Of a stretch of 64,000 nt of DNA, positions 1 to 11,048 are shown in pieces (positions within the stretch are counted from its first letter, which is position 1; every line of letters begins with the position of its first letter). Made by a program: the position numbers and the translations under genes. The DNA lies in NCBI GenBank assembly GCA_019009955.1, contig CM032233.1, positions 11,186,001-11,250,000 of the forward strand. Direction: 5' to 3'. The notes under the pieces were generated by a model. It worked only from the letters and a program-made list of their open reading frames with translations, searched no databases and was not told the DNA's origin. Source of the stretch: Riptortus pedestris. Lineage: Eukaryota > Arthropoda > Insecta > Hemiptera > Alydidae.

Positions 1-930
1 AGAAGTGTTGCTACCAAAGGCCTTTTTCTCTCCTCACTAGTAGAACTAGAAGAGCTACTTCCTTAGACGTTTTTCTGTCCTCACTAGTAGAATTAGAAGA
101 GCTATTTCCTTAGACCTTTTTCTCTCATCACCAGTAGAATTAGAAGAGCTAATTCCTTAGACCTTTTTCTCTCCTCACTAGTAGAATTAGAAGAGCTATT
201 TCCTTAGACCTTTTTCTCTCCTCACTAGTAGAATTAGAAGAGCTATTTCCTTAGACCTTTTTCTCTCCTCACTAGTAGAATTAGAAGAGCTATTTCCTTA
301 GACCTTTTTCTCTCCTCACTAGTAGAATTAGAAGAGCTATTTCCTTAGACCTTTTTCTATCCCCACTAGTAGAATTAGAAGAGCTATTTCCTTAGACCTT
401 TTTCTCTCCTCACCAGTAGAATTAGAAGAGCTATTTTCTTAGGCCTATTTCTCTCCTCACTAGTAGAATTAGAAGTGCTACTACCATAGGCCTTTTTCTC
501 GCCTCACTAGTAGAATTAGAAGAGCTACTACCATAGGCCTTTTTCTCTCCTCACTAGTAGAATTAGAAGAGCTACTACCATAGGCCTTTTTCTCTCCTCA
601 CTAGTAGAATTAGAAGAGCTACTACCATAGGCCTTTTTCTCTCCTCACTAGTAGAATTAGAAGAGCTATTTCCTTAGACCTTTTTCTATCCTCACTAGTA
701 GAATTAGAAGAGCTATTTCCTTAGACCTTTTTCTCTCCTCACCAGTAGAATTAGAAGAGCTATTTTCTTAGGCCTTTTTCTCTCCTCACTAGTAGAATTA
801 GAAGTGTTGCTACCATAGGCCTTTTTCTCTCCTCACTAGTAGAATTAGAAGAGCTAATACCTTAGATCTTTTTGTATCTTCACTAGTAGAATTAGAAGAG
901 CTGCTACCATAGGCTATTTTCTCTCCTCAC
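1..930. repeat. 47-bp minisatellite, about 20 copies, cut by the window edge
   Basis: Units begin at 1, 48, 95 and so on every 47 bases to 894 without any indel; the last unit breaks down near 930. The core is AGAAGAGCTATTTCCTTAGA followed by a pyrimidine-rich half ending CTCACTAGTAGAATT. Two unit types occur in blocks: TTTCCTTAGA (mostly units 2-9, 15-16) and CTACCATAGG (units 11-14, 18). A transition unit (TTTTCTTAGG) precedes the second type at 424 and again at 753, seven units apart, which suggests block duplication. The period is not a multiple of three and no frame stays open, so it is non-coding. Confidence 0.95.
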
Positions 931-1407
931 CTTAAACTTATTTTCAGTCCTTCCTTAATCTCCCACTTCTATTCACAGGGAATGTATGGTTAATAGGGGA
1001 ATTAGTTAATTCAGGTTGCACCTGCTTCACTAACTATGCCTGAAGGAGAAGCAGCGAAGAGGTTGGAAATGTGCAGCTAGAACAGCTGTTGCATTAATTC
1101 TAGCGGTATTGCCTCTATGGGATGAGTAGGGAGTGGGAGGGGTGCTAGAGGTAGGATAGTGACCTGTTCGTTGGAGAGGGGGGGGGGCTGCTTCGGGAAT
1201 ACTCGGCAATGTTCGGCTCGGCCTTGTTCGTCAGTCTCCGGAATAGGTCGGCCTTATAACTCGTAACCCCCCCCCCCGCCATATCACGAGCCAAACAAGG
1301 CAAAATTAATAAACACTTATCGCATATGACAACTCAAATAGGCCACAACCACGAAGACAATTCATTCATTCGGAGCCTTTATCCCAGCCAGCACTAAAAC
1401 TTTAGTC
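931..1407. other. Unassigned single-copy-like sequence
   Basis: No ORF or repeat family was recognised. It contains a G-run near 1180 and a C-run near 1266 flanking GC-richer sequence. Confidence 0.5.
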
Positions 1408-1495
1408 CGTCTCGCTCCGGCTGCGTGCACTAAGTAGATTTCCTATGTGCTGGTATGACACATTTGTAATCTAATCTCACCCCACGGAAGGCAGA
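1408..1495 (-). repeat. Element A, terminal fragment (hairpin end)
   Basis: Contains a diverged GTCCGTC..GGCTGCGTG..CTAAGTAGATTTCC block matching the hairpin terminus of element A in reverse orientation. The internal part is missing. Confidence 0.6.
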
Positions 1496-1519
1496 AAAAA
1501 AGTACAATAGCTATCTTAA

Positions 1520-1912
1520 TTCTGAGTTGGCATTCTGGCAGGTGGAAGTGACTTCTAATGTCTAAAGGATGAAAAAATTGACGTCTACGCTTCCACTATA
1601 ATAATTTATTGAAACGGCAAAGCGCTTTCAATGCTGTGCATCATCGTCAGTGCCCTGTTGACACACAAAATAATAGTTACAATTTCTATTAAAATATGTT
1701 AGATACCATATAACAAAAAAAGGTATTATATGTTATTTAGTTCTAAGAAAGATAAGTTTGTTTGTTATATGGTATCTAACATATTTTAATAGAAATTGTA
1801 ACTATTATTTTGTGTGTCAACAGGGCACTGACGATGATGCACAGCATCGAAAGCGCTTTGCCGTTTCAATAAATTATTATAGTGGAAGCGTAGCCAATAA
1901 TTTTTTCATCCT
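1520..1912. repeat. Palindromic retroposon-like element with hammerhead-like motif
   Basis: Two 152-bp arms (1566-1717 and 1761-1912) are inverted copies around a 43-bp spacer. A one-sided extension at 1520-1565 (GGCAGGTGGAAGTGACTTCT) matches the outer part of the element at 62322-62548. Each arm carries CTGACGA, a 5-bp stem (GATGC/GCATC), GAAA, the self-complementary AGCGCT, and then TTGCC; on the right arm this is 1824-1862. AATAAA follows at 1869-1874. The order CTGANGA-stem II-GAAA-stem III-UH is that of a type I hammerhead ribozyme, and GGCA (1824-1827) can pair with TGCC (1859-1862) as stem I. One unpaired T lies before stem II, so activity is uncertain. Confidence 0.7.
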
Positions 1913-2287
1913 ACATAAACTATCTTAATACTTGAGTTACGAATAAATGCATAGAATATCAATTCTAGAATTACATTTTACGATCCAACACATAATATAC
2001 AAGATATTTTGAATTTAAACCCCCCACTATTTCCGATTTCAGTCAATAACCAATATGATTTTTAGTCTTGACTGAAACGGTTAAATATCGAGTGTGGTAT
2101 AGACCAAATAAACCTTTTCGAAACAAGAACGTATAATCATAACTGATGGCGTCGTCACACAACGAATTCACATGTTTCTCGCATAATAAAGGTCCTTTGA
2201 AAACAATATTTGCTAAATACCAATTTACCAAACTTAGAATAAAGTGGTTCATGATATAACAGCTTATTATTACTATGACATGAGTAG
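1913..2287 (-). repeat. Diverged element A-related sequence
   Basis: Shares the order of element A reverse copies (AT-rich block, CGATCC/CGACTC box, CCCCC tract, GATTTCAGTCAATAAC, TTAAATATCGAG) but is clearly diverged. The same subfamily hosts the Jockey insertion at 49976 and the MITE at 6043. Confidence 0.6.
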
Positions 2288-2410
2288 TAGGAATCTCCCT
2301 TAAGGGAAATCAGCTATTGAGGTAGTACTCATGACGTGATTTTCGAAACATTACTTCAAATGTCCATCTGTCCTATCCAGGAGATGACGAAAATGGTATC
2401 CGTTCAAAAC

Positions 2411-2472
<62 letters not shown>

Positions 2473-3168
2473 CTGTTGCCGCTCTAGCGGTCGCAATTAT
2501 TGTTTGTTCGTTACCAAACTCGATATTTAGTCGTTTTATGTAAAACGAAAGATCAAGTTCGTTAATAACTGAAATTGGGCGAAATGTTGTATAGATCCCA
2601 CCTTAATTGATTAATTAAATGTACTATAAATATTGTTATATACATTTATTCTCTATCTTGAATATTAACCGAGATATTTGCATTTTTCAGTTTTCAGAGT
2701 TCAGCAAACCCCCACTTCTATTCATGTTACATAAACGTCACTCTGTTATGTAATGAACTACGTTATTTGAAGCTTAAATACCAGATATTTTTATCAAGAG
2801 ACCTTTATTATACGAGATACAAGCCAATAGGCCCCTCCCCCGTCTTAAGTTCTTGAAATACTATAATTTGATTGATTAAGATAAAAATTCTTCTGATTAA
2901 TTATAAATTACAGTACTAGATATATTAAATAGCTATCGATAAAATTAATAGGTTATATTCTGATATATTTGAGTAATTGTTGTTCTTTCCGTTGTGAGGT
3001 TGGTTTGTTTACATTCCAGTCGCTTCCCGTTCAGAGGTTTCTTATTATGGTTTGTATTTATTCACTTATTATTCACTGTGGTGTTTTGTTACGAGTATTT
3101 AGATTTATCTATTGTTTAAACTTTACTGAGGAAATCTGCTTAGTTTACGCAGCCCCTGCGTGACGGAT
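2288..3168 (+). repeat. Element A, near full-length (long form)
   Basis: Runs from the palindrome CTCCCTTAAGGGAAATCAGC through CGTTCAAAAC, a (TA)n tract (about 2417-2469), CGCTCTAGCGGTCGC and the AT-rich middle to GGAAATCTGCTTAGTTTACGCAGCCCC..GTGACGGATTTTT. About 880 bp with both termini, although the extreme 5' end is degenerate. It encodes no protein. Confidence 0.8.
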
Positions 3169-3572
3169 TTTTATTTATTTTTTTGAATAGAGAATATTGC
3201 TGAGATGAGATAAGATGATTGCCGTATGACTTTACGCAGCCCCTGCGTGACGGACTCTATCTCTAATAAGTTCGGAAACTTTTTTTATTTCTGCCACCTC
3301 TTACATCCGGTGATATATCTCCAAGAGTTTTTCGAGAATCATGTGTCGAGTAGAATTTCAACAGCAGATTTGCCCCACTTGACTTTCATTAACCTTTTTC
3401 GAACTTCTTCTCATGAGCCCTTACCTCATCAATCTTTTTATGTGAAACGAATTGGCTTAATAATGTTGTAGCTAGCCGTTTATATTTGGAGCTATTGCCT
3501 TGCTCTACCTTACTAGCCGAATATAAATAGCTACTGCATTGCAACTCCTTCTCCTTCTAATAATAGGATTAT
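3169..3572. other. Mixed relics: element A 3' end and minisatellite-like sequence
   Basis: A second element A hairpin end lies at about 3229-3256 (TTTACGCAGCCCCTGCGTGA). 3480-3560 contains diverged monomer-like pieces (AATAGCTACTGCATTGCAAC, TAATAATAGGATT) resembling the 47-bp repeat. The rest is unassigned. Confidence 0.5.
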
Positions 3573-3690
3573 TAGCACATTTTCCCCAAAGGAAATCAGC
3601 TATTGAAGTTGTACTCATGGCGCGATTTTCGAAAACTTTCCTCAAACGTCTATTGATCTCACCCAGGAGATGGCGAAATTGTTCGACCCG
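3573..3690 (+). repeat. Element A, 5' fragment
   Basis: Degenerate 5' palindrome, GTACTCATGGCGCGATTTTC and CCCAGGAGATGGCGAAA, cut off before the (TA)n tract and joined directly to an inverted copy. Confidence 0.7.
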
Positions 3691-4135
3691 CAGGGGCTGC
3701 GTTAGCTAAGCAGTTTTCCCACTTATGTGCACCACTTATTCGAATTTATCTCAAAACGTAAATGTTCCATGAGAAGGATATTTGGGAGTTAGGCTTCAAA
3801 TAAAGTGCTTCATAATATAACAGCTTTCTGTTAATATGACATGAGTATCGGGGTGGGTCTTTACTGAAGGCTGACAACTAAAAAATTCAAATATGTCGGT
3901 TAATAATCGAGATAGTGAAAAATATATAACACTTACAGATAATTAAAAGCGCCATAAGATTAGTTCTACGAACTTTTTCGATCCGACGTATCATAACGGA
4001 GGTATTTCGAATTTTCGAAGTTCCCCTCTAAGCCTCTCTCCCTTTCACAAGTCCGATTTCAGCCATTAACAAACTTGGTCTTCCTTTTTACTATATATAT
4101 ATATATATAGATATATATATATATATATATATATA
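3691..4135 (-). repeat. Element A, truncated reverse copy with (TA)n
   Basis: Begins GCAGGGGCTGCGTTAGCTAAG, carries TATGACATGAGTA, the CGATCCGACGTAT box and CCGATTTCAGCC, and ends in (TA)n at about 4090-4135. The part beyond the microsatellite is missing. Confidence 0.75.
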
Positions 4136-4137
4136 TA

Positions 4138-4380
4138 CTAGCTAAGGTACCCGGCTTCGCTGGGGAAATAATTGAGAGTATTTTGTTAGCAAGGCTTCAA
4201 TGTGTATAATTATACTTCCTGTCTGGGCATATTATTTTTCCATAAGGGTAACTGTGGGGACAAGAGTAAATGAAAATGAGTTCCCAATCAATCCCTCTCT
4301 ACTGTTTGACACACCGTGAATAATTCAAATCATGATCATGGATAGCATTTATTATAATGAAATAGTATCTATAATACACA
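4138..4380 (+). repeat. Element C, 5' portion (subfamily b)
   Basis: Starts CTAGCTAAGGTACCCGGCTT right after a (TA)n tract and continues with sequence shared with 36001-36265 and, inverted, 21490-22105 (TTTGACACACCGTGAATAAT). 4381-4627 is unassigned apart from a short element A piece (GCGACCGCTA) at about 4567-4610. Confidence 0.75.
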
Positions 4381-4627
4381 TATTTTCTGTCAAACCCACT
4401 CCAAGCACACATATTTTAGAAATAGGCGGTTATAAGTAGAAATAAATTCCAATAGTGCTAGCATTTAACAGGAAATAAGTTAATACAATTAACTGTGTGG
4501 GCGGGCCTCGGTGCGTCTTTCCCGTAATAATTCCCTCAATTAAATATTGAGTTGGGTTAAGTTGAAACAAAGATTGCGACCGCTAAAGCTTTAACAGCCA
4601 AATATATTTAAATCATTTAGCAAATGG

Positions 4628-4752
4628 ACCTTATTTAGCAGATTTTGCCACAGAGAAATCAGCTGTTGAGGTCGTACTCATTACGCGATTTTCGAAAACT
4701 TTTCGCCCGTTGATCGTACCCTTGAGATGACGAATATCAGGTCCGTTCGACG

Positions 4753-4805
<53 letters not shown>

Positions 4806-5535
4806 CACACATGTGTGTGTGTGTGTGTGTGCGTTAACGCTTTAGCGGTCGCCTCATTTTCGTCATCTCCAGGGTAGGATCGATGGACATTTAAGGAAAT
4901 TTTTCGAAAACCGAGTCATGAGTACGACCTCAATAGCTGATTTCCCTGTAGCAAAATCTGCTAAATGAGGTCCATTCAAAACTACATATATATTTGTCTG
5001 TTAACGGTCTTGCGGTCACAATCATTGTTTGATCAAACCCAACTCGATATTCAATAGTTTTATGTAAGAATAAATATCAAGTTTGTTAATGGCAGAAATC
5101 ACACCGATGGAGGGTGGTTTAGAAGGGCATATTTATTATATTTATTTCCGTTATTTTAATTCGGATCGAAAAAGTGTACATAGCCAATTTTTTTATAAAT
5201 TAAATTACCTATCAATTTTGTTGTATACATATTTCCTCTATCATGAATATTATCCGTATTAATATTAAATAGTTTCAATAAAAATAATATGTTACATTCA
5301 GATATATTTCATTAATTGTTCATCTTTCCGAATAATTCTATTTATTCACCGCTGAGAAGTTGGCTGCCCTGTTGGTTACAATTCAGACACTTGTAGGTGG
5401 TATTTTACAAGTTAATTGGCTGAATGATTCCTTATTACCGTTTGTATTCGCTTAACATTCACGGTGGTGCTACCAGTGTGTAGATTTATATGTTGAAAAA
5501 CTTCTTGTGGGAAATCTGTTTAGCTTTTTTTTTTT
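4628..5535 (+). repeat. Element A with an internal inverted copy of its own 5' arm
   Basis: The 5' part (4628-4840) runs into (TA)n and (GT)n. It is followed by an inverted second 5' arm (about 4847-4965, ending GCAAAATCTGCTAAATGAGG), after which the normal order resumes to a degraded GGGAAATCTGTTTAGC end near 5530. This is either a nested insertion or template-switched duplication. Confidence 0.7.
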
Positions 5536-5930
5536 TTAGTCGGGAGGATCTAGACTGACATTTGAAGTCGTTTTTCGAAAATCGATTAATAAGCAGAAGC
5601 TGAACAGCTGTTAGCCTTTATTGAAATGTGTTGAAGTCAGCATTAGTCAGTGGTGCTGGTATGCTGTCTTCAAGATTATAGTACCCTCCTGCCTTGCCCC
5701 ACTTCCAACTTGGAGTTGAATTGAATCTATCTCTTAAGAACGTGTTCAGGCCTAGATTGTTGAATAATAAAATACTTCCCCTGCGCTTTATTTTAAAGTG
5801 GCCCCGAACCTTCCAAATGAAATATATCTATTTCCATTAATTGTTTTAAAACAATCCGTCACTTAGACAAAGCAGATTTCCCTTTAGATGACAAAATACT
5901 TATCTCTTACTCCCAATATACTCTCTATTT
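5536..5930. other. Unassigned, with a short element A end
   Basis: Mostly unrecognised moderate-complexity sequence. A degraded element A terminus (CCGTCACTTAGACAAAGCAG) occurs at about 5848-5885. Confidence 0.45.
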
Positions 5931-6557
5931 TTACTAGAAATAAAAAAAATAAGTGGGGGTTTGATAGAGGCTGAGGGTAATAAAATATGAATAACTATCT
6001 TTATATTTGAAATTTAAAAAAAAAAATATATGTATAAAACAACAATTGAGGCGTTTGGTTTCAAAACCAGGTACATCTGTTTTTTTCAAAAACATTTTTT
6101 TAAAATTTTTCATAAGTTTTTAATGCCGGACATGATGTATTGGACGCGTTTGTTCCAAAACCATCTAGATCCTTCCAAAATCAATACCGGCAGATAATGA
6201 AAAAAATGTGTTAAACTGACTTTTTTAAAAAATAAAATCTATTTTGATCAGTTCTGAAAATTTTTTGAAAATGGATGTACCTGGTTTTGAAACCAAACGC
6301 CTCAATTGTAGAGCATCGACAGCTTAACAAGATACGTTCTGTAACATTTTTCGATCCAACTCATAAAGACATTTTTTAAAATAAATAATAATATTTGGAA
6401 TTTTCCATTTCCCCATTACTCTACCTCTGAAAAGGGGGCTTTTTTTTTTTCCTGGTCCGATTTGATCCATTAACGAAGTTGATTATTGGTATTGAATGAA
6501 ACTGTTAGGTATCCAGTAATGGTATAGGTCAAATATACATTTTCGTTTCAAGAAATA
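5931..6557 (-). repeat. Element A-related sequence interrupted by a MITE
   Basis: The same diverged subfamily as 1913-2287. AACAATTGTAGA..AACAAG is split by the MITE at 6043-6308. Homologous uninterrupted sequence is seen at 49955-49975. Confidence 0.65.
6043..6308. mobile_element. MITE with 34-bp perfect terminal inverted repeats
   Basis: 6043-6076 and 6275-6308 are exact reverse complements. The outermost six bases are the palindrome CAATTG, also present in the related uninterrupted sequence (AACAATTGTAGA), so CAATTG may be a target duplication and the true repeat AGGCGTTTGGTTTCAAAACC onward (28 bp). The interior is AT-rich with no coding capacity. The superfamily cannot be assigned from the termini. 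Confidence 0.85.
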
Positions 6558-7018
6558 AAAGTCCGTCAACCAGGGGCTGCGTAAATTAAGCAGATTTCCC
6601 ACGCGCGCCACGGTATTTATCTCAGTGCTTCAAATAATGTGCGTCATAATATAACAGATTATTGTCAATATGACATGAGTAGAAGGGGGGGGGGTTGAAG
6701 GCAAAACCCATAGAATGCAAATATCTCGGTTAATATGTAAGAAAGTGAAAATACGTACATAACAACATTTCTAGAACATCACTTTTGCAATAACATAGAT
6801 CCTACATACTTTTTCGATCCGACGCATAATAACGATGATATGAAGAATTTTCGAAAATCCTCCCATCTTACCCCCCCCCCTCCTTCCACTGGTTGGATTT
6901 CAGTCGTTAAAGAACTTGATCTTTCTTTTTACATGAAACGACTAAATATCGAGTTTCGTAACGATTACACTAAATATATATATAAACTTTTCAACGGGCC
7001 TCATTTTTTCATCTACTA
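6558..7018 (-). repeat. Element A, truncated reverse copy
   Basis: Begins AGTCCGTCAACCAGGGGCTG, has TATGACATGAGTAG, a G-run, the CGATCCGACGCAT box and a C-run. It ends just past a short (TA)n with AACGGGCCTCATTTTTTC. Confidence 0.8.
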
Positions 7019-7024
7019 ATATAA

Positions 7025-7230
7025 AATAATCCAATTTTATTTTGCTTTAATGCTATAGAACAATATAGTAGTGTTAGCGAAGCCGGACGTTATTTGCAAT
7101 CTTTCTTACCCGTATTTGTCGGCTAGAATAAAAATAGATTCCCTCGGAAAACTAATTAAAGTAATTCCAATCCCACTCCTATAATAAAAAGAGGGGAATA
7201 ATATAGCCCTTGTTTACAAACGTCCGTCGG
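7025..7230. repeat. Dispersed repeat G, copy 1
   Basis: From AATCCAATTTTATTTTGC to ATATAGCCCTTGTTTAC, nearly identical to 11049-11245. In both places it is followed by the same degraded element A ends and a reverse element A copy, so one composite block was duplicated. Confidence 0.75.
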
Positions 7231-7315
7231 GCAGGGGCTTTGTAAAGCATATTTCCCGCCTACTGGAGGTAAAACCAATTAGAACGGAACAGAGGAGGTA
7301 CTCAAGACTGAAAAC

Positions 7316-7708
7316 AAAAAGGTCCGTCACGCTGGAGCTGTGTAAACTAAGGAGATTTCCCAAGTGAAGCTTTACAATAGAGAAATTTCACGAGAGCCGA
7401 ACAGTCAAGGAAACGGCCGCCCTAGCTTTTGGCGGGAAACTCACTCTCATCCATTATTCGCCCAGATTTAATAAAAATGCAAATATCTCGGTTAATATTC
7501 AAGATAGAGAATAAATGTATATAACAATATTTATAGTAACTTTAATTTGCAATAAGATTTATTGTATACAATTTTTGGATCTGAGGAATTTTCGAAAATC
7601 CTCCCCTCTAAACCCTCACCCTCCAACTGGTCCGATTTCAGCCGTTAACTAACTCGATTTTTCTTTTTACATAAAACGACTAAATATCGAGTTCCGTAAC
7701 GATTACAC

Positions 7709-7758
<50 letters not shown>

Positions 7759-7872
7759 TTTGAACGGGCCTCATTTTTTCATCTACTAGGTAGGATCGAT
7801 GGACATTTGAAGAAATTTTTCGAAAATCGCTTCATGAGTACAACCTCAGTTCTCTTAAGGAAAATCTGCTTA
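7316..7872 (-). repeat. Element A, reverse copy (short form)
   Basis: From GTCCGTCACGCTGGAGCTG through GCCGAACAGTCAAGG..CTAGCTTTTGGCGGGAAA, the C-run, CGATTTCAGCCG and (TA)n (about 7713-7754) to CTCTTAAGGAAAATCTGCTT. About 555 bp. Confidence 0.8.
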
Positions 7873-8057
7873 TCATCCATTTCTCATTGATTTTCATAAA
7901 TAACACAAATGCACTGTAATAGTAACAGTGAATGTGCAGTAATTAATATTTCACACCTGGGATGAAACTAGTTAGACGAATTTATGTTTAGAATTGCAGT
8001 TATCCTTATATGAATTCATATAATGATGGGTACTATAGGATTAAATTTAAATTATTA

Positions 8058-8256
8058 ATTATAGCCCACTTTTCGCCACTATGGCTAATTGGGGCGGATT
8101 ATCTACAGGTTAGCACCCTCTTCTAGTCAGGGTGGGACTAATGAATTCCGTCACTAAATAAATTCCTATTGCCCAAGCGGGAATCGAACTCACCCCTCTA
8201 GGTATACAATGTGAGATTAAGTTCAACGTTTTAACTCACATGGCTAACCTGAGCTA
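8058..8256 (-). mobile_element. tRNA-derived SINE, older copy
   Basis: Read on the minus strand, it has a tRNA-like head with a B box (in plus, GGGAATCGAACT at about 8180) and the same 3' domain as the SINE at 53659-53882 (in plus, CACTATGGCTAATTGGGGCG and ATCTACAGGTTA). More mutations and no convincing target duplication suggest an older insertion. Confidence 0.75.
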
Positions 8257-8547
8257 ATTGGATTAGTGAAAGCACTGAATAATCCATTTATTGTCACCAA
8301 GTTAAAATTATATTATAGTTTTAAGCATGAAGCGTGAAATGCCTATTGGACGAAAATAGAAAAATTTGTTATCGTTCATGGGGTAGAATAAAGCTAGTTC
8401 ACCGTAAAAATAAAACGATTATTTCATTTTAGCATTCTGAGATAAAAGATTCAATTTTGTTGAGGCATTTTGCTTTAATTAAGACGAAAATTCCTCCTCG
8501 TCTAAATTCGCACTGTCGCCATGTCAGTGGGGCGAGATATAAATAAA
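8257..8547. other. Unassigned AT-rich sequence
   Basis: No ORF or repeat family recognised. Confidence 0.4.
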
Positions 8548-9237
8548 TAAATATGTAGCCTGCATACTCCTGCTGGCTAGCGTTTATCATTAGTCAGCTT
8601 TTGCTGGCTACAGGCTATGGAGGAATGGCTCCAAGACAATTCTGGCCTCGAGAGGTTTTTTTTCTTTACTCTTCCTGATGCTTTTATTGTTGCACAGTCT
8701 CTCTTCTTTCTAATGTATCTCTCCGTGGAAATCAGGTCTGTCCATTGGTAGAGCCATGTGGAGTAGCCTCTAGATACAGCCGCATATTACACTAATATGA
8801 GCTTTAATTAAGGGACATTATGTTTTCAAAAATTCCTGAAAAGCCATTAAGAGTTTTATACATTCTTTTTAGAATATATGAAATATCTATTAAAAATAGC
8901 TATAAAATTTATTAAGTGTAAAATGTTTACACAGGGTAATCCTTTTCAGGAATTTTTGAAAACATAATGTCCCTTAATTAAAGCTCTTATGAGTGTAATA
9001 TGTAGCTGTATCTAGAGGCTACTCCACATGGTTCTACCAATGGACAGACCTGATTTCCACGGAGAGAAACATGAGAAAGAAGAGAGACTGTGCAACAATA
9101 AAAGCATCAGGAAGTGTAAAGAAAAAAAAACCCTTGAGGCCAGAATTGTCTGGGAGCCATTCCTCCATAGCCTGTAGCCAGCAAAAGCTGACTAATGATA
9201 AACGCTAGCCAGCAGGAGTATGCAGGCTACATATTTA
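8548..9237. mobile_element. Large foldback element (296-bp inverted arms)
   Basis: Arms 8548-8843 and 8942-9237 are the same length and nearly identical as inverted repeats, separated by a 98-bp AT-rich spacer. The ends read TAAATATGTAGCCTGCATAC and its complement. There is no coding capacity. The right flank enters directly into element A sequence (AAATGCAAATATCTCGG). Candidate foldback or MITE-type element, superfamily unknown. Confidence 0.85.
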
Positions 9238-9456
9238 TAAAAATGCAAATATCTCGGTTAATATTCAAGATAGAGAATAAATGTGTATAACAATATTTAT
9301 AGTAACTTTAATTTGCAATATGCGGATTTCAGTCGTTAACGAGCTCGATTTTTCTTTTTACATAAAACGACTAAATATCGAGTTCAGTAACGATCAAACA
9401 AAAATTGCAACCGCTAGAACGGTAAAAGACACACACACACACACACACACACACAC

Positions 9457-9503
<47 letters not shown>

Positions 9504-9572
9504 TTAATTATGGCAATGAAGTAATTGTAAATTTATTTGTAGTTATTTTTCTGAATAAACATACTTCATTAT

Positions 9573-9641
<69 letters not shown>

Positions 9642-9752
9642 GTTTTGAACGGACCTCCTTTGCGGCCTCTCCTAGAGAGGATCGATGGACATTTGAAGAA
9701 AAAATTCGAAAATTCCGTCATGAGTACAACCTCAATAGCTAACTTCCCTTAA

Positions 9753-9756
<4 letters not shown>
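9238..9756 (-). repeat. Element A pieces with compound (CA)n/(TA)n tracts
   Basis: 9238-9430 is the middle of element A in reverse. (CA)n at about 9431-9488 and (TA)n at about 9577-9632 are separated by roughly 75 bp of unrelated sequence. 9640-9756 is the distal arm (TTTTGAACGGACCTCC to AACTTCCCTTAA). The middle and distal parts look like one copy with an inserted or expanded core. Confidence 0.7.
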
Positions 9757-9800
<44 letters not shown>

Positions 9801-9805
<5 letters not shown>

Positions 9806-10010
9806 TGGAAGAGTGTTCCTAATGTAACCAGAAGTCAATACACAATGTACAATAGTTTTTAAATATTTCTAGTCTTGCCCTGAAGAAGAGAAATTAAATA
9901 TTCTCGAAATATTGTCATAAACTAAATTTTTTTTTTTGTTTTTTTCACCAATATCGACCAAAACTTCAAGAAACAACAACACCATATATAAATACAGCCT
10001 GGTCGAAAAC
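9801..10010 (+). repeat. Hammerhead-like retroposon tail
   Basis: Non-element-A sequence between two (TA)n tracts. It contains CCCTGAAGA, A, GAGAA/TTCTC stem, GAAA and the self-complementary ATAT, followed by an A/T-rich stretch. The same motif order occurs at 1824-1862, 33083-33113, 47826-47858 and 54140-54165. Confidence 0.45.
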
Positions 10011-10051
10011 ATTCACACAATTATATATATATAGTTTTGAACGGACCTCAT

Positions 10052-10193
10052 TTTAGCAGATTTCCCTTAAGGGAAATCAGCTATTAAGGTTGTACTCATG
10101 ACGGAATTTTTTCTTCAAATGTCCGTCAATCCTACCTACGAGGTGACGAAAATGTGGTCCGTTCAAAACTGTATATATATATATATATATATA

Positions 10194-10228
<35 letters not shown>

Positions 10229-11006
10229 CTGTTGCCGCTGTAGCGGTCGCAATTTTTGTGTATTCGTTACCAAGCTCAATATTTAGTCGTTTTATGTAAA
10301 AAGAAATATCAAGTTTGTTAACGGCTGAAATCGTACCGGGGGGAGGGGGGGTGTTTAGAGGGGGAGAATTTTGAAAATTCGATATATCTCCGTTACTATA
10401 AGTCAGATCGAAATGCTGTATAGAATCAATTTTATTGAAAAGTAAATGCACTATAAATGATGTTATATACACTTATTCTCTATCTTGAATATTAAACGAG
10501 ATGTTTGCATTTTTCAGTTTTCATCCTTCAGTAAACCCCCACTTCTACTAGTGTTACATAAACAATGCTCTGTCACATAATAAAAGCTATTAATTGAAGC
10601 CTAAATACCACATATATTGTTTTCATTTGAACTTTTACTTTGTGAGATATATGCAAATTCGTCCTGATCCCCCCCCCCTCTTCTTTTGTTTTTGGATTAC
10701 TAAAATTTGAATGATCGAGATAAAACTGATTCTGATTCATTACAAATTACACTACTAGCTTTACTGAATTGTTTTCAATAAAATTCATATGTTATATTCA
10801 GATATATTTCATTAATTGTTTGTATTTCCTGTCTATCTAAGCAGCGCTACTAGTTTGGCTTGCCTGTTAGTTAACAATTCAGACGCTTTCCGTTGTAGAT
10901 ATTATAAACTTGTTGGTTACAATTCAGACTTGTAGGTGGTATTTTACAAGTTAATTGGCTGAATGATTCCTTATTACCGTTTGTAGTTATTCGCTTAACA
11001 TTCATA
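10052..11006 (+). repeat. Element A, long form lacking its 3' hairpin
   Basis: Perfect 5' start (TTTTAGCAGATTTCCCTTAA), (TA)n at about 10171-10224, CGCTGTAGCGGTCGC, G-run, and the long-form middle (TACTAGTGTTACATAAACAA). It stops within CGCTTAACATTCA; an A-run (11033-11048) leads into repeat G. Confidence 0.8.
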
Positions 11007-11048
11007 AAATAAATATTTAATCAAATTTATTAAAAAAAAAAAAAAAAA

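Noticed and set aside
1..930. CRISPR array
   Set aside because: Units are directly adjacent with no unique spacers and the sequence is eukaryotic.
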